64,000 bases of DNA from NCBI RefSeq assembly GCF_023715155.1, contig NZ_JAMBNQ010000009.1:1-64000 (forward strand), written 5' to 3'. This document shows positions 50,715 through 58,724 of this stretch, one piece after another (the stretch's first letter is position 1; every line of letters starts with the position of its first letter). Source of the DNA: Neobacillus mesonae. GTDB taxonomy: Bacteria; Bacillota; Bacilli; Bacillales; Cytobacillaceae. Made by a program: the position numbers and the translations under genes. The notes below the pieces were generated by a model that worked only from the letters and a program-made list of their open reading frames with translations, was not told the origin of the DNA and did no database searches.

Positions 50715-51185
50715 TATTAGCACGCCAAAGGCCTACTCGCGGAAAGAAGGGCCAAACCCGCGGAATAAAGAGAAAAGCCGGCGGAATAAAAGGCAAAACC
50801 CGCGGAATAACCGAAAAAATCGGCGGATTTCAGAGATCAATCCGCGGAAAACCAGCAAAGCTTCTCTTTAAAAATGATAGTCAATTCCAGCACGCAAAAA
50901 GCATGCTGGCGGAAAGAAAGGAGAAACCCGCGGAATAAAGAGAAAAGCCGGCGGAATAAAAGGCAAACCCGCAGAATAACCGAAAAAGTCGGCGGAATTC
51001 AGAGATCAATCCGTGGAAAACCAGCAAGCTTCTCTTTAAAAATGATAGTTAATTCCAGCGCGCAAAAAGCATGCTGGCGGAAAGAAAGGAGAAACCCGCG
51101 GAATAAAGAGAAAAGCCGGCGGAATAAAAGGCAAAACCCGCGGAATAACCGAAAAAGTCGGCGGAATTCACCAGCATTCAAGCGG
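50715..51185. repeat. Repeat array, about 169-bp period (family C)
   Basis: About 2.7 copies. The word GCGGAAAGAA recurs at 50739, 50909 and 51077, 170 and 168 bases apart. Units are made of short words such as CCCGCGGAATAA, GCCGGCGGAATAAAAGGCAA and AACCGAAAAAGTCGGCGG. CCAGCACGCAAAAAGCATGCTGG (50887-50909) is an internal hairpin with a CCAGCA/TGCTGG stem. The 105-codon open frame across it is itself repetitive, very basic and lacks a ribosome site, so it is not a gene. 51186-51390 holds only the leader of the next gene. Confidence 0.85.
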
Positions 51186-51390
51186 AATTAGTATCATAGA
51201 CACATTTGTATCTGCGGTTTGTCATGCAACCCCAGCGGGAATACTAAAAAGAGACCTCGAAAAATTCTACTCAAATAAAAGGGAATAGACCAGTTTTTGA
51301 AGAATCATACAGATAGACACATATGGGCAGAGCATTACTAGAAACAACAACCCGCCCACAAGATTTCAGCAAGCAGGGAGGATATTTTAG

Positions 51391-52167
51391 ATGGTAAAAG
51401 ATAGAGTAGTTTTTATCACGGGAGCTGCACGCGGGATAGGATTTGAGATAGCCAAATCATTTGCCAAACAGGGGGCAAAGGTTGTGTTAACCGATTTGGA
51501 TAGGGCAGGGTTGAGAGAAGCTATCGCCTCATTGAAAGAGGAGGGGTTAACAGCAGTTGGGGTTAAATGTGATGTCACGGATGAAAAGGAATTAAAGAAG
51601 GCATTGGATTTTACGTTGGAACAGTACGGGAGCCTCGATATCCTGATTAACAATGCCGGCCTTCAGCACGTGGCTCCAATTGAATCATTCCCGAAGGAAA
51701 AGTTTGAATTACTGCTATCAGTTATGCTGACAGCACCGTTTTCAGCCATTCAGCAGGTTTTTCCCATCATGAAAAAACAAAAATTTGGACGCATCATTAA
51801 TATGGCTTCTATCAACGGCTTGATCGGTTTTGCCGGTAAAGCCGCCTATAATAGTGCGAAGCATGGTGTGATTGGACTGACAAAAGTTGCAGCATTAGAA
51901 GGGGCCGAGCATGGAATCACCGTAAATGCGGTCTGCCCGGGATATGTTGATACACCGCTTGTCCGGAATCAGCTGGCCGACCTTGCCAAAACACGGAACG
52001 TTCCGTTGGAGAGCGTATTGGAAGAAGTCATCTATCCGCTCGTTCCACAAAAAAGGCTGTTAAATGTAGATGAAATTGCAAATTATGTTCTTTTCCTATC
52101 AGGCGATCAGGCTGGAGGCATCACTGGACAGGCATGTGTTATTGATGGAGGATACACAGCGCAATAG
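51391..52167 (+). CDS. SDR dehydrogenase, 3-hydroxybutyrate dehydrogenase type
   Basis: 258 residues, classical short-chain dehydrogenase: NAD-binding TGAARGIGFEIA near 9-20, Asp at the end of beta-2 (VVLTDLDRAG) for NAD preference, NNAGLQHV near 87, catalytic Ser (NMASINGLIG) with YNSAKHG near 153, then PGYVDTPLVRNQL and the C-terminal GQACVIDGGYTAQ. NAGLQHVAPIE and PGYVDTPLVRNQ are characteristic of 3-hydroxybutyrate dehydrogenases, which link acetoacetate and 3-hydroxybutyrate. That fits the HMG-CoA-lyase-like enzyme at 59794 if that produces acetoacetate. GGGAGG precedes the ATG. Confidence 0.87.
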   Translation: MVKDRVVFITGAARGIGFEIAKSFAKQGAKVVLTDLDRAGLREAIASLKEEGLTAVGVKCDVTDEKELKKALDFTLEQYGSLDILINNAGLQHVAPIESFPKEKFELLLSVMLTAPFSAIQQVFPIMKKQKFGRIINMASINGLIGFAGKAAYNSAKHGVIGLTKVAALEGAEHGITVNAVCPGYVDTPLVRNQLADLAKTRNVPLESVLEEVIYPLVPQKRLLNVDEIANYVLFLSGDQAGGITGQACVIDGGYTAQ

Positions 52168-52202
52168 AAAGAAGAGGCATTCTAAAAACTCTTCACACAA
52201 AA

Positions 52203-52216
52203 GGAACATTTGTTCT
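52203..52216 (+). promoter_or_regulatory. Possible LexA (SOS) box
   Basis: GGAACATTTGTTCT contains the GAAC-N4-GTTC core of the Bacillus LexA operator with non-consensus outer bases. It ends 16 bases before the presumed -35 of the holin-like toxin gene. Weak on its own; suggestive because of position. Confidence 0.3.
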
Positions 52217-52232
52217 GGTTAATTGGTAAGAA

Positions 52233-52304
52233 TTGTGATAACATAAATTTAGCAGCTATATAAAGCGGATGGGCGGTTGACACTCCCTGAAAGAGAGGGG
52301 GTGT
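52233..52304 (+). promoter_or_regulatory. Toxin promoter and RBS-sequestering leader hairpin
   Basis: TTGTGA (52233-52238), 18 bases, TATATA (52257-52262) form a sigma-A-like promoter. In the leader ACACTCCC (52280-52287) pairs with GGGGGTGT (52297-52304, one T.G), burying the Shine-Dalgarno run GAGAGGGGG. Such sequestration is common in type I toxin messages. Confidence 0.55.
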
Positions 52305-52312
52305 TCGAAATA

Positions 52313-52423
52313 GTGACATATGAAGCAATGGACATGCTCCTTCAATTCGGCAGTTTACTTGTCGGATTGTTCACTGTCTTTGTGGCAATTATCGCGCTAG
52401 TCACCGATAAAAAAAAGAAGTAA
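52313..52423 (+). CDS. Holin-like type I toxin, 36 residues
   Basis: Reads GTG then TYEAMDMLLQFGSLLVG..., one transmembrane helix (about 9-31) and a C-terminal Lys tail (DKKKK). This is the layout and N-terminal pattern (TYEA...ML..FG) of the TxpA/putative holin-like toxin family of Firmicutes type I toxin-antitoxin systems. GAGAGGGGGTG lies 9 bases ahead. The 3' end is overlapped by a convergent antisense transcription unit with its own promoter and terminator. Expressed without the antisense RNA it should insert into the membrane and stop growth. Too short for usual gene finders. Confidence 0.8.
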   Translation: MTYEAMDMLLQFGSLLVGLFTVFVAIIALVTDKKKK

Positions 52424-52561
52424 CCGCCCCTCTCCCGACCAAAGGAATAGGCATGTTACTTCTTTTGATGTAATCGTTCAATTCACTGGGTCAGCCGCTC
52501 TTCACGCGGCATATAGCTGTTACCTGGCTAAGCAATACCGCTGCTTAGTCTTTCTTATCAT
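52405..52561 (-). ncRNA. Predicted antisense antitoxin RNA (RatA-like)
   Basis: Leftward promoter with -35 TTGACG (plus-strand CGTCAA 52592-52597), an 18-base spacer and a perfect -10 TATAAT (plus-strand ATTATA 52568-52573), so the start is near 52561. The RNA would fold through TGCTTAG/CTAAGCA and GCCGC/GCGGC hairpins and end at the AAGAAGTAAC...GTTACTTCTT stem (52415-52424 with 52455-52464) followed by TTTTTT inside the toxin 3' end. About 155 nt long, it is complementary to the 3' part of the toxin message. Ends are approximate. Confidence 0.6.
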
Positions 52562-52784
52562 ACGTTTATTATATAGGTAAATATACATAGGCGTCAATGC
52601 AAGAGCCACCCTCGATTTTTCATTATCATTTACTTAATTACCTTCACTTTCCCATTAGATTAATCTTTTTATTCACTATTAACGTTCAAAATAGCCTCAT
52701 AATGATAGCAGAAGAGTTGAGAGTTGCTGTTTGATGCTTCAGCCATCTTCCTTAATTCTATCAAAAGAATATCTATTTTCCGAA

Positions 52785-52838
52785 TTGACAGAATAATATT
52801 TTTGTTATAGTATTTTAAGTGTGATAACTGTTAACAGT
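52785..52838 (+). promoter_or_regulatory. Promoter/operator region of the dctPQM operon
   Basis: TTGACA (52785-52790) is followed by overlapping -10 candidates (TATAGT, 15-base spacer; TAGTAT, 17-base spacer) and, just downstream, the perfect 12-bp palindrome ACTGTTAACAGT (52827-52838) with a further half-site ACAGT at 52841. The palindrome is a good candidate operator for the GntR-type repressor encoded at 58056. The rest of 52600-52780 is AT-rich with no gene. Confidence 0.5.
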
Positions 52839-52930
52839 AAACAGTAGACACGAAAACCAAAGAAAAAGGATGGTGGAGCTTACATATACATCTGACTTGT
52901 ATTCTTAAACAAAAATAAGGGGGAAACAAA

Positions 52931-53947
52931 TTGAAAAGGTTAATGACTTTTGTAACTGCACTTGGGTTATTTGTTGGTCTTGTCGGCTGTTCTAGTTCTG
53001 CATCTAAACAATCAAATGAAAGCGCTTCTAAAAGTGATGAAAAAGTCTATGAATTGAAATTAGGTCACACTGGTGCACCAGATCACCATTATCAAAAAAT
53101 TAGTGAACAATTTGCAAAAGAAGTAGCGGAAAAAACAAATGGAAAGGTAAAAATTTCTGTATTTCCATCCGATCAATTGGGAAACCAAACTGAATCAGTT
53201 GAAGGAGTTATGATGGGGACACAAGATATGGTGTTAACGTCTGACACTGTACTTTCAAACTGGGTTCCGGACATGGGAATTTTAAACTTACCGTTCCTTT
53301 TTAAGGACACCGATGGCGTACGAAAGGCACTAGATGGAAAACCTGGTGAAGAACTTGCCAAAGAGGTTGAAGATCATGGTGCAGTACTTATTGGCTGGTG
53401 GGAAAACGGTTTCCGCCACATTTCAAACTCTAAAAAGGAAATTAAAACTCCTGCCGATTTAAAAGGGGTAAAGATTCGTGTTCCAGAAGGTGAAGTATTT
53501 ATAGATACCTTTAAACAAATGGGTGCTGCTCCAACTCCAATTTCATTTGGTGAATTATATTCCGCCTTACAGCTTGGAACTGTTGATGCACAGGAAAATC
53601 CACCGGCACACATTTTAACGCAAAAATTCTATGAAGTTCAAAAGTATGTTTCTCGTACTGGACATATACACTTGTCGTCTCCATTATTAATTAACAAAAA
53701 TAAGCTTGAAAGTTTACCAGAAGAATATCAAAAAGCAATAATAGAAACTGCTAAAGAGCTTGGACCGGTCCATACAAAAATGGTTAACGACCTTGAAGCA
53801 GAACAATGGAAAGAAATCGAAGCAAAAGGCATGAAAATTACGGACGTTGATAAACAGCCATTTATGGATGCAATGAAACCGGTTTATGACAAATACAAAA
53901 AGAAATTAAATGCAAATATTATTGAAGAAATCCAAAAGCTTCAATAA
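52931..53947 (+). CDS. dctP: TRAP transporter receptor DctP, lipoprotein
   Basis: 338 residues; TTG start 52931 after AAGGGGG. Signal peptide with lipobox GLVGC (Cys20), then the DctP/SiaP fold: LKLGHTGAPDHHYQK at the mature N-terminus, VKISVFPSDQLGNQTESVEGVMMGTQDMV near 75-103, and DLKGVKIRVPEGEVFIDTFKQMGAAPTPI near 178-206, which holds the Arg that binds the substrate carboxylate. It captures a carboxylic acid for DctQM. First gene of an eight-gene operon. Confidence 0.93.
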   Translation: MKRLMTFVTALGLFVGLVGCSSSASKQSNESASKSDEKVYELKLGHTGAPDHHYQKISEQFAKEVAEKTNGKVKISVFPSDQLGNQTESVEGVMMGTQDMVLTSDTVLSNWVPDMGILNLPFLFKDTDGVRKALDGKPGEELAKEVEDHGAVLIGWWENGFRHISNSKKEIKTPADLKGVKIRVPEGEVFIDTFKQMGAAPTPISFGELYSALQLGTVDAQENPPAHILTQKFYEVQKYVSRTGHIHLSSPLLINKNKLESLPEEYQKAIIETAKELGPVHTKMVNDLEAEQWKEIEAKGMKITDVDKQPFMDAMKPVYDKYKKKLNANIIEEIQKLQ

Positions 53948-54069
53948 TAGCTCTGGGGGGAATGATAGATTCTATCATTCTTCCTGGCTAGGCAATGAAA
54001 CAGTTATTATGATATTTAAAACTGCCCATACCAATGGATTCCTTTCACTTTAAAAAAAGGAGAAACTAT

Positions 54070-54567
54070 ATGAAAGTCCTATCAACGCTTAATCGATTTA
54101 TCCTTAGTCTCTCAGGAATTTTGCTTGGAATTATGACCTTTCTCGTTATTATACAAGTGTTTTTTAGATATGTGTTAGAAAAACCTTTAACAGGGTCGGA
54201 AGAGCTGGCCCGTTTTACGATGATTTGGCTGGTTATGATTGGTTCCACTGTAGTACTTAGAAATAAGTCACATATTGCAGTAGAATTTTTTGTTGAATTA
54301 TTCCCTACAGTTATTCAGAAGGGAGCAAGAATCATTACCTATCTATTAATTTTCGTCTTTGCAATTATTTTAATGGTTGATGGATATCAATTGGCGATGA
54401 CTTCAATGAGTCAAATATCTCCAGCTACACGTATTCCAAATGGATATATAGCAATGAGTATACCGGTTTCAGGTTTCATCAGTGCACTTTATATGCTGGA
54501 AAGCCTTTTTCAAGAATTTTTCTCTAAGAATAGATCCACTGACATGGAGAAAGGGGTAGAAGCATGA
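54070..54567 (+). CDS. dctQ: TRAP transporter small permease DctQ
   Basis: 165 residues from ATG 54070 (AAAGGAGA ahead; the open frame to 54034 covers that site). Four hydrophobic segments and the DctQ pattern VFFRYVLEKPLTGSEELARFTMIWLVMIGS near residues 35-65. It is the small membrane partner of DctM. Its stop overlaps the DctM start (ATGA). Confidence 0.9.
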   Translation: MKVLSTLNRFILSLSGILLGIMTFLVIIQVFFRYVLEKPLTGSEELARFTMIWLVMIGSTVVLRNKSHIAVEFFVELFPTVIQKGARIITYLLIFVFAIILMVDGYQLAMTSMSQISPATRIPNGYIAMSIPVSGFISALYMLESLFQEFFSKNRSTDMEKGVEA

Positions 54568-55832
54568 TAGCCATTTTATTTATTACCTTTTTTATTATGC
54601 TCCTAATTGGTGTACCAATTGCCATCTCACTGGCACTTGGGTCAATTGCAGCCCTTGTTTTTGGAGGATCCGGTATTCCGCTGATTATCGTGGCGCAAAA
54701 AATGTTCAGCGGGATAAATTCTTTCCCAATTATGGCGATTCCATTATTTCTGTTGGCAGGTAACATCATGGCTGAGGCGAAAATTTCCGATAAATTAGTA
54801 GGATTAGCTTCTATTTTTGTAGGGCGCTTTCGTGGAGGTCTTGCCCATGTTTCTACAGGAGCATCAGCATTTTTCGGCGCCATTTCAGGCTCTGCACCAG
54901 CAACAACTGCTGCAATTGGCTCGATTATGATACCTTCAATGACAAAAAAAGGGTATGATAAGGGATTTTCGGCTGCTGTTGTTGCAGCATCAGGAGTCCT
55001 TGGGTTAATTATTCCGCCAAGCTTGACCATGGTGCTATATGGAGTAACCGCAGGTGTTTCAATTGGTGATTTATTTATTGCCGGGATCGTACCAGGTATA
55101 TTATTGTCCCTTTTTATCATGGTCATTACCTATTACATTGCACGGAAAAATAATTTTCCAAGAGAAGACCGTTTAACGGCAAAAGAAAAATTAAAAGCCG
55201 TTTTTGACAGTTTAATTGCATTGGTTATGCCCGTAATTATTTTGGGGGGAATATACTCAGGTGCTTTCACCCCGACTGAATCGGCTGCTGTAGCAAGCCT
55301 GTATGGATTAATTGTTGGTTTTTTAATCTATCGTAATTTAACATTCAAAAAATTATATGAGATTTTAAAAAGTACTGCAGAAAATACAGCAATGATTATG
55401 TTTTTGATTGCTACAGCAAGTATCTTTGGATTTGTTATTGCAAGAGAGCAGCTGCCGCAGACGATGGCGGATATGATTTTAGGGATTACAGATAGCAAAA
55501 TGGTGATAATGTTCATTTTATTAGTCATTCTATTAATTCTTGGAACTTTCTTAGACAACGTCGCAGCCATTGTTCTCGTTGTTCCTACTCTCGTAAATGT
55601 CTTGCAACAGGCTCAAATTGATCCTCTTTACTTTGGAATATTCATGGTTATTGCGCTGGCAGTAGGTCAAATCACACCTCCGGTGGGGCTGAATCTATTT
55701 GTGGCAAGTAATATCGCCAAAATAAGGTTTGAGTCGGTAGTCAAAAATACTGTTCCCTACATTATTATGTACGTCTTTGCGCTTATTTTGTTTATCTTCT
55801 TCCCAGGTATATTAACACTCTTTACAAAGTGA
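54564..55832 (+). CDS. dctM: TRAP transporter large permease DctM
   Basis: 422 residues, about 12 helices. DctM marks: GSGIPLIIVAQKMFSGINSFPIMAIPLF near 35-62, GAISGSAPATTAAIGSIMIP near 107-126, SGVLGLIIPPSLTMVLYG near 144-161, and QITPPVGLNLFV near 372. It is the sodium-coupled translocation subunit working with DctP and DctQ. The coupled start with dctQ and the 10-base gap to the asparaginase gene place the enzymes downstream in the same operon. Confidence 0.94.
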   Translation: MIAILFITFFIMLLIGVPIAISLALGSIAALVFGGSGIPLIIVAQKMFSGINSFPIMAIPLFLLAGNIMAEAKISDKLVGLASIFVGRFRGGLAHVSTGASAFFGAISGSAPATTAAIGSIMIPSMTKKGYDKGFSAAVVAASGVLGLIIPPSLTMVLYGVTAGVSIGDLFIAGIVPGILLSLFIMVITYYIARKNNFPREDRLTAKEKLKAVFDSLIALVMPVIILGGIYSGAFTPTESAAVASLYGLIVGFLIYRNLTFKKLYEILKSTAENTAMIMFLIATASIFGFVIAREQLPQTMADMILGITDSKMVIMFILLVILLILGTFLDNVAAIVLVVPTLVNVLQQAQIDPLYFGIFMVIALAVGQITPPVGLNLFVASNIAKIRFESVVKNTVPYIIMYVFALILFIFFPGILTLFTK

Positions 55833-55842
55833 GGAATTAGTC

Positions 55843-56817
55843 ATGAAGAAAATTATCTTGCTTACAACTGGAGGAACGATTGCCAGTAGACGCAACCCAG
55901 AAACTGGACTACTCAGTTCGGGAGTAATAACGGGAGAAGAGCTCTCTCAAATGTGCGATCTTCCTGATTCAATTAATTTAACCGTTCAATCGGTGCTTCA
56001 AATACCAAGTAATCAGATGAATGGAAATCGACTTTACAAACTGAAACACACCATTGAGGAAATTTTCCAAAATGTTGATGTGGATGGAGTTGTCATTACG
56101 CATGGAACGGATACCTTAGAAGAGACTGCATATTTTTTAGATCTAACTATTGAGGATGATCGTCCTGTGGTAATTACCGGCTCACAGCGAGGACCTGAAG
56201 AACTTGGGACGGATGCCTTCGTTAATATTCGTCAGGCCATCCTAACAGCCGTGAGTCCAAAGGCTAAAAAAATTGGGACACTTGTTTTATTTAATGAACG
56301 AATATTTAGTGCTCGGTATATCAAAAAAGTCCATGCTTCTAATGTTGCTGGCTTTTTCTCAGAAGGGTATGGATATCTTGGGATTGTCGATCAGGAGCAC
56401 GTATCTATCTATCAAAGACCATGTCTTCGGGAATCCTATTCTATCTCAAATTCTTTCCCTTTAGTGGACATTATTCCATCTTATTTAGGATCTGATGGAC
56501 GTCTTCTTCAGGCTTCTATATCTTCAGGTGCAAGAGGAATTATTTTAGAAGGATCCGGAAGAGGACATGTGTCACCAGAATTAGTTCCTTTTGTTGAAGA
56601 GGCAGGAAAGAAAGGAATCCCAGTTGTGATTACTACAAGAGCTGATGAAGGTGAGGTCAGGCATGTATACGATTTTCCCGGAAGTGTCTATGATCTAACC
56701 AATCGGGGTGTAATCGTAGGAAAAGACTATGACAGTAAAAAGGCCAGAATTAAGCTGGCTGTTTTACTCGCAGCAAATAAGCAAATAGAAGAAATAAAGG
56801 AATCGTTTTTGATATAA
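55843..56817 (+). CDS. Asparaginase-family amidohydrolase
   Basis: 324 residues. Both Thr-containing active-site motifs are present: LTTGGTIASRR near 7-17 and HGTDTLEETAYFLDL near 88-102, plus VITGSQRGPEELGTDAFVNI and the C-terminal allosteric-type region. It hydrolyses L-asparagine or a related amide such as glutamine or succinamate. Its place inside a TRAP/CoA-transferase operon suggests it removes an amide from the imported compound rather than serving general asparagine use; that is inference. AGGAATTAG before the ATG is a modest ribosome site. Confidence 0.88.
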   Translation: MKKIILLTTGGTIASRRNPETGLLSSGVITGEELSQMCDLPDSINLTVQSVLQIPSNQMNGNRLYKLKHTIEEIFQNVDVDGVVITHGTDTLEETAYFLDLTIEDDRPVVITGSQRGPEELGTDAFVNIRQAILTAVSPKAKKIGTLVLFNERIFSARYIKKVHASNVAGFFSEGYGYLGIVDQEHVSIYQRPCLRESYSISNSFPLVDIIPSYLGSDGRLLQASISSGARGIILEGSGRGHVSPELVPFVEEAGKKGIPVVITTRADEGEVRHVYDFPGSVYDLTNRGVIVGKDYDSKKARIKLAVLLAANKQIEEIKESFLI

Positions 56818-56842
56818 ATAGAAAATGGAAGGGGAGTTTTTT

Positions 56843-58039
56843 ATGTCACAGCTGCTTAATGGTCTAAGAGTACTAGAAATGGGAACATTGATAGCAGGAC
56901 CTTTTGCGGGAAGATTATTTGCTGACTTTGGTGCAGATGTGATAAAAGTTGAAACACCAAAACAGGGAGATCCAATTAGAAAATGGCGCTTATTAAAAGA
57001 TGATGTATCTCTTTGGTGGCATGTTCAGGGAAGAAATAAAAAATCAATCACAGTTGATTTAAAACGTGAAAAAGGACAGGAAATCATTAAAGAATTGGTC
57101 AAAGAAACAGATATTGTGATTGAAAATTTCCGCCCCGGAAAGCTGGAAGAATGGGGCTTAGGCTACGAAGATTTAAAGAGGATTAATCCTCGTATTATCA
57201 TGGTTCGTATTTCTGGATATGGGCAGGATGGTCCTTATCACAAAAGACCTGGATTTGGCAGCATTGGCGAGGCAATGGGAGGAATCCGCTATCTAACTGG
57301 CTATCCTGACCGTCCGCCGACAAGGGTAGGAATCAGCCTGGGTGATTCAGTCTCCTCCCTGTATGCGGTAATGGGAGCTATGATGGCCGTTTATCATCGG
57401 GATGTATTGAAGACAAATAAGGGACAGTATATTGATATCGCTCTTTATGAATCCATTTTTAGCTTGATGGAAAGTATGGTACCTGAATATGATGTGTATC
57501 AGTTTATCCGCGAGCGAACTGGCAGTACACTTCCGGGGATTGTGCCATCCAATACTTATATTTGTAAAGACGGAAAATATATTGTAATTGGCGGGAACGG
57601 AGATAGTATTTTTAAACGTTTAATGACTGCAATTGGCCGTGAAGATGTGGCCAATGATGCTGCCTTTCAAACAAATGATTGCAGAGTACAACAAAGTGAA
57701 TTTTTAGACGCCATTATTAATGAATGGGCGGGAAGTTTGCCGCTTGAAGAGGCCTTATCAATTTTAGAAAAGCATGATGTACCGGCAGGATCTATATATA
57801 GTATCGAGGATATCATGAATGATCCACACTACCAAGCCAGAGAGATGATTTTGGATACTAAACTTAAAAATGGCGAACATTTAAAAATGCCTGGGATTAT
57901 GCCGAAGTTTAGTGAGACACCTGGTGAGGTAAAATGGACTGGGCCATCTTTAGGAGAACACAATGATGAGGTATTAAAGAATATTCTACATTTGACAGAG
58001 GAGGAAGTAATAGCGTTAAAATTAGATAAAATTATCTGA
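56843..58039 (+). CDS. CaiB/BaiF family III CoA-transferase
   Basis: 398 residues from ATG 56843 (GGAAGGGGA 8 bases before; the ATG at 56825 is part of that region). Family III CoA-transferase: MGTLIAGPFAGRLFADFGADVIKVETPKQGDP near the N-terminus, NKKSITVDLKREKGQEI, the catalytic Asp in GISLGDSVSSLYAV near 171, and GQYIDIALYES. It transfers CoA between carboxylic acids (formyl-CoA, succinyl-CoA or citramalyl-CoA types). Here it probably activates the imported acid to the CoA ester that the lyase at 59794 cleaves. Confidence 0.88.
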   Translation: MSQLLNGLRVLEMGTLIAGPFAGRLFADFGADVIKVETPKQGDPIRKWRLLKDDVSLWWHVQGRNKKSITVDLKREKGQEIIKELVKETDIVIENFRPGKLEEWGLGYEDLKRINPRIIMVRISGYGQDGPYHKRPGFGSIGEAMGGIRYLTGYPDRPPTRVGISLGDSVSSLYAVMGAMMAVYHRDVLKTNKGQYIDIALYESIFSLMESMVPEYDVYQFIRERTGSTLPGIVPSNTYICKDGKYIVIGGNGDSIFKRLMTAIGREDVANDAAFQTNDCRVQQSEFLDAIINEWAGSLPLEEALSILEKHDVPAGSIYSIEDIMNDPHYQAREMILDTKLKNGEHLKMPGIMPKFSETPGEVKWTGPSLGEHNDEVLKNILHLTEEEVIALKLDKII

Positions 58040-58055
58040 TGCAGGGAGAAATTCT

Positions 58056-58724
58056 ATGAGTTTGTCTATTGAAAAACCAAAACCGCTTTATGATCAAGTA
58101 TATGAAACCATTCGAGCAAATATTTTATCCGGCAAGTTTCCTTATGATGAGCGAATCAATGAAATCCATCTTTCACAGGAATTAAATATTAGCAGAGGTC
58201 CTATACGTGAATCTATAAGACGGCTGGAACAAGAAGGTTTGTTGGTTCGGGATGAAAAAAATCAAATATATCCGTATCGTTCGTCTGTTGAAGATTTAGT
58301 CCATATCTATCAATGCCGGACAGTGTTGGAAGGATTAGCAGCAGAACTTGCGGCAAAGAATGGAACGGATGAAGAAAAGGAGGAGTTAAAAAAAATTATT
58401 CGCGGTACAAAAGAATTAATCGGAAATGATGAAGCGAAGGACCACCTTGTGCAATTAAATGGCAGGTTTCATGATCAAATTATTATGATGAGCCGGAATC
58501 CAAGGCTAGAGCAGCAAACACATCAGCTGCGTTCTTTAACCTTTATATATCGAGTACAGAATGTGAAAGGACTCGAAAGACAAAAACAAATATATAAAGA
58601 ACATCTTTTGATTTTTGAAGCTATTCATTCAGGAAAATCAGATTTAGCACGAAAAAGTATGAGTTCTCATATTGAACATGATGCAGAACATTTAATTACA
58701 ATTTTTAAGGAGGAAAATAAATGA
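58056..58724 (+). CDS. GntR-family regulator with FCD domain
   Basis: 222 residues. N-terminal winged HTH (about 10-75: YETIRANILSGKFPYDERINEIHLSQELNISRGPIRESIRRLEQEGLL) and an all-helical FCD effector domain (80-220) with the metal-binding Asp/His pattern (LNGRFHDQII, then HIEHDAEH). Such regulators are usually repressors released by an organic acid. It is encoded within the operon it probably controls; the ACTGTTAACAGT palindrome at the operon start is the candidate operator. ATGA overlap with the next gene. Confidence 0.9.
   Translation: MSLSIEKPKPLYDQVYETIRANILSGKFPYDERINEIHLSQELNISRGPIRESIRRLEQEGLLVRDEKNQIYPYRSSVEDLVHIYQCRTVLEGLAAELAAKNGTDEEKEELKKIIRGTKELIGNDEAKDHLVQLNGRFHDQIIMMSRNPRLEQQTHQLRSLTFIYRVQNVKGLERQKQIYKEHLLIFEAIHSGKSDLARKSMSSHIEHDAEHLITIFKEENK

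Noticed and set aside
50874-51191. 105-codon basic repetitive protein
   Set aside because: It exists only because an array copy happens to be open in one frame; no ribosome site, and the 168-170-base period drifts between copies.
52313-52423. Prophage holin
   Set aside because: No phage genes around; size, single helix, Lys tail and convergent antisense unit fit a type I toxin.
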